Assembly (NCBI GenBank): GCA_023653095.1
Contig: JAMNXP010000009.1
Coordinates: 34,206-98,205, forward strand
DNA length: 64,000 nt
Reading direction: 5' to 3'
Source of the DNA: Bacteroidia bacterium
Lineage (GTDB): Bacteria; Bacteroidota; Bacteroidia; NS11-12g; UBA955
The notes beneath the pieces were generated by a model. That model worked only from the letters and a program-made list of their open reading frames with translations, had not been told where the DNA came from and searched no databases. A program made the translations under genes and the position numbers. This document shows positions 7,897 to 15,821 of this stretch, one piece after another (position 1 is the first letter of the stretch; every line of letters starts with the position of its first letter).

Positions 7897-7926
7897 TTGA
7901 AATTCAATCAAAAATTGGTATATTTG
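7897..7926 (+). promoter_or_regulatory. Bacteroidota-type promoter of rpsU
   Basis: TTG at 7897-7899, a 19-base spacer and TATATTTG at 7919-7926 match TTG-N19-TAnnTTTG. The rpsU start codon lies 30 bases downstream of the -7 element. Confidence 0.7.
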
Positions 7927-7956
7927 CATCCCTAAAAAAAGTAAAAAAGGTATAAC

Positions 7957-8154
7957 ATGCTTATTATAAATGTAAAAGAAAGCGAGTCTCTTGACAAAGC
8001 ATTGAAAAAGTTCAAGAAGAAATTTGAAAAAACAGGTGTAGTAAAAGAGATGCGTTCTCGTCAGGCTTTCGAAAAGCCATGCATTACCAAAAGAATGCAG
8101 AGACTGCGTGCGGCTTACAAGCAGCAGTTGCAAACCAACGAAATGCAAGGGTAA
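7957..8154 (+). CDS. rpsU: Small ribosomal subunit protein bS21
   Basis: This 65-residue basic protein of the 30S subunit binds near the anti-Shine-Dalgarno end of 16S rRNA. It starts MLIINVKESESLDKALKKF and has the family pattern FEKP-xxRxxR-xAA. In Bacteroidota rpsU is usually followed by xerC in the same direction. Here a terminator and a 9-kb accessory island follow instead, and xerC lies beyond it on the opposite strand. Confidence 0.97.
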   Translation: MLIINVKESESLDKALKKFKKKFEKTGVVKEMRSRQAFEKPCITKRMQRLRAAYKQQLQTNEMQG

Positions 8155-8180
8155 TTCACCCTCCACATATAAAGACTGTC

Positions 8181-8213
8181 AAAGGGAGCTCATTTGGGTT
8201 CCCTTTTTCTTTT
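8181..8213 (+). terminator. Rho-independent terminator of rpsU
   Basis: AAAGGGA (8181-8187) pairs with TCCCTTT (8200-8206), and the T-rich run continues to about 8213. It lies 26 bp after the rpsU stop. Confidence 0.7.
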
Positions 8214-8230
8214 AGTATCTGCCCTCTCAT

Positions 8231-8253
8231 CGCAACAAAGTTACCGTGCTGCT
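8231..8253. repeat. Left copy of 23-bp direct repeat framing the toxin-antitoxin pair
   Basis: It matches 8983-9005 at 22 of 23 positions, the mismatch being at 8248 versus 9000. Read on the minus strand it encodes the same eight C-terminal residues and the TGA stop (SSTVTLLR-stop) as the T9SS cargo gene at 8979. The frame is closed by a stop two codons further upstream, so only the gene end is present here. Confidence 0.8.
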
Positions 8254-8303
8254 TATCCATCAATAATATCATCTTTAGATTATCTACGTTCGTTTGGTGT
8301 AAT

Positions 8304-8334
8304 TTGGAAGAATTACCAATTTTTGGTACTTTTG
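8304..8334 (+). promoter_or_regulatory. Promoter/operator of the parDE-type operon
   Basis: TTG (8304-8306), a 20-base spacer and TACTTTTG (8327-8334) form a near-consensus promoter. Inside the spacer, TACCAA (8314-8319) and TTGGTA (8323-8328) make a perfect 6-bp dyad. A wider pair, AATTACC (8311-8317) and GGTAATT (8335-8341), surrounds it. This is the usual arrangement for autorepression by a ParD-type antitoxin. Confidence 0.6.
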
Positions 8335-8351
8335 GGTAATTATTTTGAATT

Positions 8352-8603
8352 ATGAGCAAGAACACCTCCATATCACTCGGAAATTATTTTGACCAATTTG
8401 TAAATAACCAAGTTTCTGCCGGACGATATAAAAATGTAAGTGAAGTAATCAGAGCTGGACTTCGACTTTTAGAAAACGAAGAAAGTAAAGTTATTGCTCT
8501 AAAAAATGCGATTCAAGAAGGAATTGACAGTGGAATTGCACACAATTTTGACCCAGAAAAGCATCTTCAGGAATTAAAAGCTAGACATAAAAAGAATGGC
8601 TAA
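8352..8603 (+). CDS. parD: ParD-type antitoxin (ribbon-helix-helix)
   Basis: This 83-residue type II antitoxin starts MSKNTSISLGNYFDQF, the ribbon strand of a ribbon-helix-helix DNA-binding domain. SGRYKNVSEVIRAGLRLLE follows, a typical ParD signature. The C-terminal half (about residues 48-83) would wrap the toxin. It overlaps the toxin gene by 8 bp, so translation is coupled. A dyad operator sits in its promoter, consistent with autorepression. The pair sits between two 23-bp direct repeats, which suggests it arrived as a unit. Confidence 0.92.
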   Translation: MSKNTSISLGNYFDQFVNNQVSAGRYKNVSEVIRAGLRLLENEESKVIALKNAIQEGIDSGIAHNFDPEKHLQELKARHKKNG

Positions 8604-8895
8604 ATATCAACTGACTAACAAAGCCGTTGAAGATTTAACTGGAATTTGGGAATACACGATTGAAAAGTGGTCTGAACACCAAGCTGACATATATTATAAC
8701 TTGCTGATAGATAGTTGCCAAGAAATTGCGAATAATCCGGATTTAGGAAAACATTATGAGGGAATAACCAATGACTTATTCGGACTTAAAATAAGCCGAC
8801 ATATCATATCTTATCGAAAACGATTGAACCTACCAATTGAAATTACGAGAATTTTACACGGACAAATGGATTTAAAAAATAGAATAACGGAATGA
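8596..8895 (+). CDS. parE: ParE/RelE-superfamily toxin
   Basis: This 99-residue toxin has the ParE pattern: LTNKAVEDLTGIWEYT at the N-terminus, then ADIYYNLLIDSCQEIANNP, and RHIISYRKR with ITRILHGQMDLKNRI at the C-terminus. ParE toxins inhibit DNA gyrase, while RelE relatives cleave mRNA. The sequence fits the ParE side better, but the target is inferred. The reading frame is full length with no visible damage, so the module is probably functional. Confidence 0.92.
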   Translation: MAKYQLTNKAVEDLTGIWEYTIEKWSEHQADIYYNLLIDSCQEIANNPDLGKHYEGITNDLFGLKISRHIISYRKRLNLPIEITRILHGQMDLKNRITE

Positions 8896-8939
8896 AAAAA
8901 CTAAGGACAAACAAAAGTATAGTAAAGCATATAAACACT

Positions 8940-8973
8940 ACTATTTTTAGTATTATTTGATACTATAAATAGT
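8940..8973. terminator. AT-rich inverted repeat between parE and the T9SS cargo gene
   Basis: Arms of 14 bases at 8940-8953 and 8960-8973 match at 13 of 14 positions around a 6-base loop. It lies between two convergent genes and could serve both as a weak terminator. It has few G-C pairs and no clear T run, so a role as an element boundary is also possible. Confidence 0.45.
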
Positions 8974-8978
8974 ATTCA

Positions 8979-11900
8979 TCACCGCAACAAAGTTACCGTA
9001 CTGCTAAATTCGTATTCTTGGTTGTTTCGATAAGCCTTTATTGTGTAAAGGTAAACGCCCTGCGGAACGCTCTCTGTGGGAGCCCAAATTCCCTCCGTGT
9101 TGTTCTGCTCGTAAATCTTCTGCCCCCATGAGTTGTAAATACTCAAGGTGAAACGATCAAATCCGTAGTTGAACACCTCAAACACATCGTTCATCCCATC
9201 GCCGTTGGGCGTAAAGGCATTAGGTGCAAACAGCGTTGCCTGATATTTCAAGCACGATACATTGCTCTTCGACTCATACCTGCCCTGCGCACTTCGCGCT
9301 TTGACATAATAACATTTCTCGTAATTCTTGGGCTTGATAAAATCATTGTCGTTGACCGTTGTATCTTGGTTTTTACTCAACCGCTCCCAACTCTCCGACT
9401 CCACACGGTAATTGCCATAACTCTCGTACTCACCCACCCCTCCATCGGCCGCCCAATCTTCGTAGGGAGACCAGGTGAGAAGTGCTGTTGCGAACTCTGA
9501 TTTACTCGCCGGTTCAATTTCCTTTACCCCGAGAAATATGGTCTTACCCACATTGCTTTTGTTGGCGACCCTGCGATCGCAACTGTCCATCGCCTGAACT
9601 TCATACGTGTAAGGTTGATCTATTTCAGTTGATAAATTATCAAAGAATTGGGTGTCGTTCACCACCGCATGAGGCAGGCTATTGCGGTAAAGTTGGTATT
9701 TTGAGGCGTGCGGAACCGATTTCCATTCGGTCAAAACAGATTCATTGGTCACCACTGTGCTGCGTTTGAGCTCCGGCTTGTAGTCCACCGACACTCCCTG
9801 TCGCACCAAAATCTCAACGGAATCTTGGGTGACACACCCCGACGGGCCATATAATTTTTGATACAATGTAAACTTCCCAGCATCTAGCATTGTGGCCTTG
9901 TTTTGGGCTTGGGTGAATGTATTCTGGGGACGTAAAATCGGTTTAAAATTATAAATTGTAGAATCGGTTGGGTCTGTGTAGGCTCTTCCAAATTCAACCT
10001 CTAACGGGGTGCAACCTTCGGTAATATCGATGACAATTCCCGGTCTTGGAGCTGGCAATATTTCAATGTTTTGAGTGGTGCTGAAGGTATCGGTACAACG
10101 TCCGTCGCTGACTCTTAATTGAACTTTAAACTGCCCCGATGTGATATAGGTGTGTTTGATGCTCCTGTTCGTAGGCATTATGCTACTGTTAGAGCTCAGC
10201 AGGGTATCGCTACCATCTCCAAAGTCCCAAGACCATGTATGAGCTTTATTTTCAAGAATGGAAGAATCGGCAAATTCAACGGCTATCCACTGACAGCCCA
10301 CCGTGTTCTCTGTATGGTACTTGGCAATGGGTTCTGGAAGAATTTCTACTGAATCTGAATACCAGACCCAACCGCCTGCGGCGGTGATAGACTTCAACAA
10401 TACCCTATATTTACCCGGTTTTTTGTATTGATGTCGTATTACAGTTTGCGATTTATGGCTCGCGCTAGAGTCACCATCTCCCCAATACCACATGAAGTGA
10501 TCAAACCAATTGGTATCGGTCTCATTGGTAAACTCATAAGTCAAATCATTGCACAAACTCTTATTGGTAAAATTGATGTAGTGATACGGAATGGGGGTAG
10601 CTGGGAAGTAGATTTTGTCGAAATTACTAAATGGATATGAACGAAAATAATCCATGTTGATTCCCTCTAACACCAATAATGGTGAATTCATCAAATAATC
10701 AGTACCATTTTTAATAAATTCAGCAATTTCAAATTGTACAAACAGCAAACTATCAACATCCGCAGATTTTTTTAAAATATACTTACTAATAAAGGAATAA
10801 TTTTTACCATTTGGAGCTAACATTAAATCAGAAATTGGGTCAAATGCATAATTGAAAATACTGCCTGTATATACGGAGTCTAATTTAATATTATAATATT
10901 GTTTTTCATTATAATTTTCATGAATTTTAACTTCAAGGATTTTAACAATATCTCTGTAAGAAGTGCTTCCAATTTGTGGATTCAATTCTATTTGACGGAC
11001 TAAACATATTGAATCATTCTTCGTGAATACAGCATTTTTCCAATATGTAATTTTATCCGTATTATTATTTCCTGAATCATTTACTATTTCATTAAATTTC
11101 AAATTATTTTCATTGTCAATTATTAATACTTTTGAATTTGAATACTTATAGGTATTATTAACAAAATGTGAATAATACCAATTAAACACAGTCCAACGTC
11201 CCGATGGCGAAACTACTAATTCACAAGGAGTAGACATTCCTCCTTGATAATCAAACCAAATAAAATAGTTTCTATCTATGGCGTTATTGAAAAGTACTTG
11301 TTTGATATTAATGCTATAATCGTTAGAAATATTTACTTCATATAAGAATTTGTCCCAAACAAATTGAACCTTTCTTTCATTGAATTTTGTATTAAAAAAA
11401 ACAACATTACTCTGCAAATTTGTATATTTCCCTAAACTTTTAAATCCCTTGATTCTGTTCTTTGAAATCAACTTACTTCCACAATATTTTGATTCCATTA
11501 AAAAAAATGAATCTACAGGATATGGAGGATAAGGTTGGTTAATTGATTTATACAATTGTCTTTCAAAACTAGTTGCATTGTAATCTTTTTTCCCTCTAAT
11601 AAAATACAATGTAAAAGTATCTGAAACTCCTACATATGAAGCTACCCCCCTTCTTCCTCCGTATTGTGGAATGTAATCAATTGAGTCCCCGTTTTTACTA
11701 TAAAGTATATTGTTAAACACAAATCCAAGTAATTCTCCTTTAGCATTTGAAATGCTTTGATAACCAGATGAAATTTTTATACGCGAAGCTGTTGGTGGAT
11801 TCCCGTAATAATTATACTTAATACTAGGACATTTGATTGTATTAATTTCAATTTCATAATTATTAAAATCAATATCATAGTAAACAGTCTTATTTCTAGC

Positions 11901-12041
11901 TTCTATAAACGGTACAGTAATATTATTAATTTGTTCATCAAAACCCTGCACCACCAAATGATTTCCTTGCTGGGCATTGGTAACACCCAGCAAGGAGAGC
12001 AACAATATGAATACAATTGGTTTCAATTTTCTATTTTGCAA
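8979..12041 (-). CDS. Large secreted PKD-domain protein with T9SS type-B (gliding motility-associated) C-terminal domain
   Basis: About 1,020 residues. A signal peptide (KLKPIVFILLLSLLGVTNA) directs export. A long N-terminal region of unknown fold covers about the first 480 residues. Two PKD-like domains follow, with FMWYWGDGDSS and HTWSWDFGDGSD. Then come a fibronectin-like region and the C-terminal LFAPNAFTPNGDGMNDVFE...IYNSWGQKIYEQ, the T9SS type-B sorting domain ending SSTVTLLR. It is likely a cell-surface or secreted adhesin-like protein. An ATG at 12110 is in frame, but the 23 residues it adds are an out-of-frame reading of the neighbouring gene's tail, so TTG at 12041 (or 12026) just before the signal peptide is preferred. 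G+C is much lower in the 5' half than in the 3' half. Confidence 0.85.
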   Translation of the reverse strand: MQNRKLKPIVFILLLSLLGVTNAQQGNHLVVQGFDEQINNITVPFIEARNKTVYYDIDFNNYEIEINTIKCPSIKYNYYGNPPTASRIKISSGYQSISNAKGELLGFVFNNILYSKNGDSIDYIPQYGGRRGVASYVGVSDTFTLYFIRGKKDYNATSFERQLYKSINQPYPPYPVDSFFLMESKYCGSKLISKNRIKGFKSLGKYTNLQSNVVFFNTKFNERKVQFVWDKFLYEVNISNDYSINIKQVLFNNAIDRNYFIWFDYQGGMSTPCELVVSPSGRWTVFNWYYSHFVNNTYKYSNSKVLIIDNENNLKFNEIVNDSGNNNTDKITYWKNAVFTKNDSICLVRQIELNPQIGSTSYRDIVKILEVKIHENYNEKQYYNIKLDSVYTGSIFNYAFDPISDLMLAPNGKNYSFISKYILKKSADVDSLLFVQFEIAEFIKNGTDYLMNSPLLVLEGINMDYFRSYPFSNFDKIYFPATPIPYHYINFTNKSLCNDLTYEFTNETDTNWFDHFMWYWGDGDSSASHKSQTVIRHQYKKPGKYRVLLKSITAAGGWVWYSDSVEILPEPIAKYHTENTVGCQWIAVEFADSSILENKAHTWSWDFGDGSDTLLSSNSSIMPTNRSIKHTYITSGQFKVQLRVSDGRCTDTFSTTQNIEILPAPRPGIVIDITEGCTPLEVEFGRAYTDPTDSTIYNFKPILRPQNTFTQAQNKATMLDAGKFTLYQKLYGPSGCVTQDSVEILVRQGVSVDYKPELKRSTVVTNESVLTEWKSVPHASKYQLYRNSLPHAVVNDTQFFDNLSTEIDQPYTYEVQAMDSCDRRVANKSNVGKTIFLGVKEIEPASKSEFATALLTWSPYEDWAADGGVGEYESYGNYRVESESWERLSKNQDTTVNDNDFIKPKNYEKCYYVKARSAQGRYESKSNVSCLKYQATLFAPNAFTPNGDGMNDVFEVFNYGFDRFTLSIYNSWGQKIYEQNNTEGIWAPTESVPQGVYLYTIKAYRNNQEYEFSSTVTLLR
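8983..9005. repeat. Right copy of 23-bp direct repeat
   Basis: It forms the last codons of the T9SS cargo gene (SSTVTLLR). It repeats 8231-8253 at 22 of 23 positions, 752 bp away in the same orientation, with the parDE pair between them. Confidence 0.8.
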
Positions 12042-12423
12042 TAATAAATTTAATACTAAACGTTTGATTATTGCTAAATATTCTTGCCACATAAATTCCT
12101 TCTGAAACATTTTTAAGCTCGACGGAATGTTCGTCGACTTGCTTAAATTCTAATTCTTGACCACCCATATTATAAATCTTGAGCCCATCTAATGGCAGAG
12201 AAATATTCGTAAAACTCAACATTGGAAATTCCGTAGATATTGGATTCGGATATAATTTGACTTCTGCATTGTATTTGGCTTCTGAATTTCTTTTCTTAAT
12301 TTCAGGGTTTAATGTAGTGCCCGGATTACTATCAATCAAAGGAAATCCATAAATCACTCTGTTATATTCATCATTGAAATTTCTTTCATTATAACTCGGG
12401 TTAGTTGGTGTGTACGTCGTCAA
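12031..12423 (-). pseudogene. Orphan T9SS type-A sorting domain (5'-truncated secreted protein)
   Basis: The frame codes for about 130 residues with no signal peptide and no ATG; TTG at 12423 is only the first possible start. The C-terminal 75 residues are a typical T9SS type-A sorting domain: YPNPIS, then LDGLKIYNMGGQELEF, GIYVARIF and a basic end IKFIIAK. The open frame continues a few codons into the insertion-sequence end at 12430 and then meets a stop. Reading across the element into the right flank also meets a stop, so the 5' part of the gene is gone. Without a signal peptide it cannot be exported and is best seen as a remnant. Confidence 0.7.
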
Positions 12424-12431
12424 GTTTATTA

Positions 12432-12451
12432 GGACAAGTGTTAAACAAAAC
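12432..12451. repeat. Left inverted end of the insertion sequence
   Basis: GGACAAGTGTTAAACAAAAC resembles the reverse complement of the right end at 13831-13853. The shared core is GGACA, AGTGT and AAACAAA, with small gaps. Confidence 0.6.
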
Positions 12452-12484
12452 TAAGTGATTGATTTTGAATTTGCAATAAGTGAT

Positions 12485-13432
12485 TTATTCGTCTTTGTAA
12501 AATGGTTTTTGCTTGATTTCTTCTCTTTGTTTAAGGATTTTTGCACCCCTATTGAAGTATACATCGGCAGGGGCTAGATTGTTTAAGGACTCATGTAGGC
12601 GGTTATTGTTGTAAAAATCAATAAACTCACCCAATGTCCTTTCTAATTCTTCTGGTGAATAATAGTGTTCAAGTAAGATTCTATTCTTCATGGTCCTGTG
12701 ATAACGCTCAATTTTACCCTGGGTTTGTGGGTGCATCGGCTTACCACGAGTGTGTTCTACGCCTCTTTTGGACAAATAGGATTTTAACTCCCCCGATAAA
12801 TAACATGATCCATTATCCGACAGTAATCTTGGCCATGCATTTACCTTGATCTTCGCTTTTTGCAACGCTTGATCCACCGTCCTAACGGCATCTTCGGCAT
12901 TCATTGTTGAACACAGCTCCCAATGCACAATGTATCTGCTGTAATCATCTAAAATGGTCGACAAATAGCACCAACCCCAACCTTTGATTTTGAAGTAAGT
13001 AAAATCCGTTTGCCACATCTCATTCACCCGAAGGGTTTTGTCTTTGAATTCATCTGCCGCACTCAATACCACATAGTTGGGAGCAGTTAGTAATCCTCGC
13101 TTCTTTAGCAGCCGGTATACCGTTGATTCGGATACAAAGTACTTACTGGATTCGGCTTATCGTAAGGCCAACTCACGGGCAGACAATTCAGGTTTTTCCA
13201 AAGCAAAATCTATAATCTGCGATTCTATCTCATAGGGTATTTTATTCCAAACACAATGCTGTTTTGTTGTAGCGATTTCTAATCCAGACGCGCCAAATTT
13301 CACGTACCGATCATACCATGTATAAAACGTACTTCTGTGAATACCGAGTTGTTCCAAGGTGGCCTTAACACCAATAGGCGATTGTTCTACCATTTTGATG
13401 ATCTCCATTTTGTCTGCCGCTGTCATTCTCAT
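12485..13432 (-). pseudogene. IS3-family transposase OrfB (DDE integrase core) with premature stop
   Basis: The frame from ATG at 13432 to the stop at 12485 would give 315 residues. It is broken by one in-frame TAA at codon 92 (13157-13159), which splits it into a 91-residue N-terminal HTH part and the integrase core. The DDE residues are in place: WQTDFTYF (Asp), LLSDNGSC (Asp) and GKIERYHRT (Glu). The protein belongs to the widespread IS3 OrfB type with RVWNRIP-like and WGW-YLSTILDDYSRYI motifs. It overlaps orfA by 4 bp (ATGA), as in intact copies. Since the core is otherwise intact, the damage is recent or slight. Confidence 0.85.
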
Positions 13433-13800
13433 ATACTTCTGGAATTTGATTCGAGACCATTCATGCTTATTTTTAACGTCCGATTCTTAAGCATCAACTC
13501 GGCCACTAGGTTTTTGAGTTCTGCATTCTCGTTTCTGATCAGATTCACTTCATCCGTATTTGCCTCACGCAAGGTGCCTCCATTTAATCTCCGTTTGCCG
13601 GCCTCAATGAAGTCTTTGCTCCATCGATAATACAACGCTGGTGCGATGCCTTCTTTTCTGCAAATGGTGTTAATGGATTAATCACCACGCAATCCTGAAA
13701 TAACAATTCAGATTTTTTCCTCAGAACTAAATTTACGCTTGGTTCGTCGGCGAATATCCTTGATAACTGCCTCCGCATATTTTGGTCCTTTTTCTTTCAT
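13429..13800 (-). pseudogene. IS3-family transposase OrfA with two premature stops
   Basis: From ATG at 13800 (MKEKGPKYAEAVIKDIRR) the frame would give 123 residues, but codon 31 is TGA and codon 41 is TAA. Intact relatives read ...SSEEKIRIV-GLRGE-SI..., so the stops probably replaced Arg and Glu codons by single changes. The helix-turn-helix region (INTICRKEGIAPALYYRWSK) and the leucine-zipper-like end are still readable. Confidence 0.8.
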
Positions 13801-13830
13801 TGTAAGCAATTTATGGTTTTTAAGTATAAC

Positions 13831-13853
13831 TTTGTTTAGTCACACTTATGTCC
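13831..13853. repeat. Right inverted end of the insertion sequence
   Basis: This is the complement of the left end at 12432-12451, with shared blocks TTTGTTT, ACACTT and TGTCC. Confidence 0.6.
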
Positions 13854-13907
13854 ACTTTATGCTAACAATCTACACTATGGACAATATCAAAGATTCGCGG
13901 AAACTAT

Positions 13908-15725
13908 ATGTGCATTAACAATAACATAAATATTAGCAAAACAACATGCCTAGTATTCTTACTGTGCTTGTTTTTGTTCATTGATAGACCTGTTTTTGGC
14001 CAACAATTTATCAATGGCAAATTAAGGTATAAGCCTATTGCCGGAGGATATTTTAGTAACCCTTACGCAATCGAAATGTACATTGTAAAAATGGGGGAAG
14101 ATTACAAAAGATATTACGCTTTACAGACCAGTACAACTTTGCAAAATTGCTGGTTTTCTTGGCCTTCTGATCAAGTGAAATACATTTACAATGAAGTCCC
14201 TGGCTTGGACACGTTAGATGTGTATGGTGGTAATTTTGCTTATCGTACTGAAATAAGGAGAATGTTAAAAGAACCCTCATATATTTCAGCTGGAGGAATT
14301 TGGTATCCTAATCACCGTAATGATTCAATATGCGAAATATCTCTAGGGTATAATTCGGATACAATGAGCAGACAGGGATGGAGTTTGGAACTCAATACCC
14401 CATTAATCAAAGACAGTGCATATACCTTGCAATTTTCAATCAGAAGTGCACGAACTTCTGTAGAATATTCTGAGAAATTTCATATTCGGAATTTAAATCC
14501 AAGAGCCAAATTCCGGATAGTGGTTACACAGTCCAATGACAGAAATGAGCCCGGAGAGGAGTTGTGCAGGCTTGATAGGTTCGATATTGTAGGAAAAGAT
14601 ACTTTTCCTTTTGGGGATTTAGCTCGAGATAGTTTAGATGTTTACTATAAAATAAGAAAAAACATTGTAGGTAAAAATAATGGAAAGTTTATAACTTTAA
14701 GAATTTACCATAACATAAAAGAAGATACATTTTTTCGCTCGTATATTAATTTTTTGGAGCCAAATTGTTATAATTATAGTAATAATCAAACAAAAGTATT
14801 TGCAACAAGCTTCATATTAGAAAGCCCGGTGAAAATATTGGGAGACACTGCATTGTGCAATACATCATCTGGCAATATACTTACGGCAAGTTCAAATCAC
14901 AGTACCGACAAATACCTATGGTCAACAGGTGAAACTACCTCAAGTATAAGGGTTACAATGCCAGGTATATATTGGCTTAAAAAAGATAGAAACGGTAGCT
15001 TAGGCTATGATACAATAGAAATTAAATTAGCACCATCCTACCAAGCAATAAACATAGATACAAGTTTTTGTAGTAGAAATTTGGTAACATTAGGCGATTC
15101 GGTATCTGGGGCAAGTGAGTATTTTTGGAATTCTGGCCAATCTACGAATAGTATTAAGCCTACAAGATCAGGGAAATATTTACGAACATTATCAATGGGA
15201 GGTTGTTTATTCACCGATACGTTTAACGTAGAAGTCAAACCCTCTCATTTAGCCATTTCTTCAAGCGTATTCAACATTTGCAAGGATAGTTCAATTACTT
15301 TAAAAAGTTTAATCTCACCTGCGAGCTGGTATGTTGATGGCATCTTGAAAAGTAGCAGCTCAGAGTATGATATTATTAGCAGTGAAGCTCAAGATATTGT
15401 ATTATTTACCAAAAAAGATTGTGAGCAATTTGACACAGTAAGAATCATACCCATGTACTGTGGCCTAACTTCAACAATATATATCCCAAATGCTTTTACC
15501 CCAAATAACATGGGCTTAAATGATACATTTTATTATGTGGGTGAGGGTTGGGAACTTCAAAGTATGAAAATATATAATCGATGGGGACAAAAAATATTTG
15601 ATTCTCCCGTAGCATGGAATGGTGAAGAATCCCCTGAGGGCGTCTACGTATACGTAATGCAATTCAAACATGTTCAAACAAATAATAACCGTTTCATTAA
15701 GGGAGTGTTACACTTGTTGCGGTAA
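13908..15725 (+). CDS. Secreted protein with T9SS type-B (gliding motility-associated) C-terminal domain
   Basis: A 605-residue protein. A signal peptide spans about residues 12-31 (CLVFLLCLFLFIDRPVFG, cleaved before QQF). The middle has no recognised enzyme motif, but two short Ig-like units with YLWSTGETTSSIRV and YFWNSGQSTNSIKP, a repeat common in Bacteroidota surface proteins. The C-terminal 80 residues form the type-B sorting domain: IYIPNAFTPNNMGLNDTF, IYNRWGQKIFDSP, and an end in VLHLLR. It would be exported by T9SS and stay at or near the cell surface. It starts 53 bp right of the dead insertion sequence and is AT-rich. The N-terminal region is of unknown function. Confidence 0.88.
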   Translation: MCINNNINISKTTCLVFLLCLFLFIDRPVFGQQFINGKLRYKPIAGGYFSNPYAIEMYIVKMGEDYKRYYALQTSTTLQNCWFSWPSDQVKYIYNEVPGLDTLDVYGGNFAYRTEIRRMLKEPSYISAGGIWYPNHRNDSICEISLGYNSDTMSRQGWSLELNTPLIKDSAYTLQFSIRSARTSVEYSEKFHIRNLNPRAKFRIVVTQSNDRNEPGEELCRLDRFDIVGKDTFPFGDLARDSLDVYYKIRKNIVGKNNGKFITLRIYHNIKEDTFFRSYINFLEPNCYNYSNNQTKVFATSFILESPVKILGDTALCNTSSGNILTASSNHSTDKYLWSTGETTSSIRVTMPGIYWLKKDRNGSLGYDTIEIKLAPSYQAINIDTSFCSRNLVTLGDSVSGASEYFWNSGQSTNSIKPTRSGKYLRTLSMGGCLFTDTFNVEVKPSHLAISSSVFNICKDSSITLKSLISPASWYVDGILKSSSSEYDIISSEAQDIVLFTKKDCEQFDTVRIIPMYCGLTSTIYIPNAFTPNNMGLNDTFYYVGEGWELQSMKIYNRWGQKIFDSPVAWNGEESPEGVYVYVMQFKHVQTNNNRFIKGVLHLLR

Positions 15726-15821
15726 AAGATGATGGAATTTTACTCGTTAACTTACTTCTTATTGACTTTGACGTGATAGCGCAAAATTTGGTGAACAGAG
15801 AAAATTAACTAAATTGTAGTT

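Larger units (their letters stand above)
12430..13855. mobile_element. Degenerate IS3-family insertion sequence
   Basis: About 1.43 kb holding an orfA/orfB transposase pair, both broken by stop codons. Imperfect inverted ends are visible: GGACAAGTGTTAAACAAA at 12432-12449 and, read from the other end, GGACATAAGTGTGACTAAAC beginning at 13853. TTTAT flanks the element at 12425-12429 and 13856-13860 and may be the target duplication. The ends are uncertain by one or two bases. It is transcribed on the minus strand and lies between the orphan type-A tail and a type-B cargo gene. Confidence 0.8.

Noticed and set aside
8231..9005. Integron-like cassette with attC sites around parDE
   Set aside because: No attC fold or integron integrase is seen. 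The repeats are direct, code for a protein tail and lack the paired R and L boxes.
12042..12110. ATG at 12110 as the start of the large T9SS cargo gene
   Set aside because: The added residues are an out-of-frame reading of the type-A tail and would put 28 extra residues before a normal signal peptide. TTG at 12041 or 12026 fits better.
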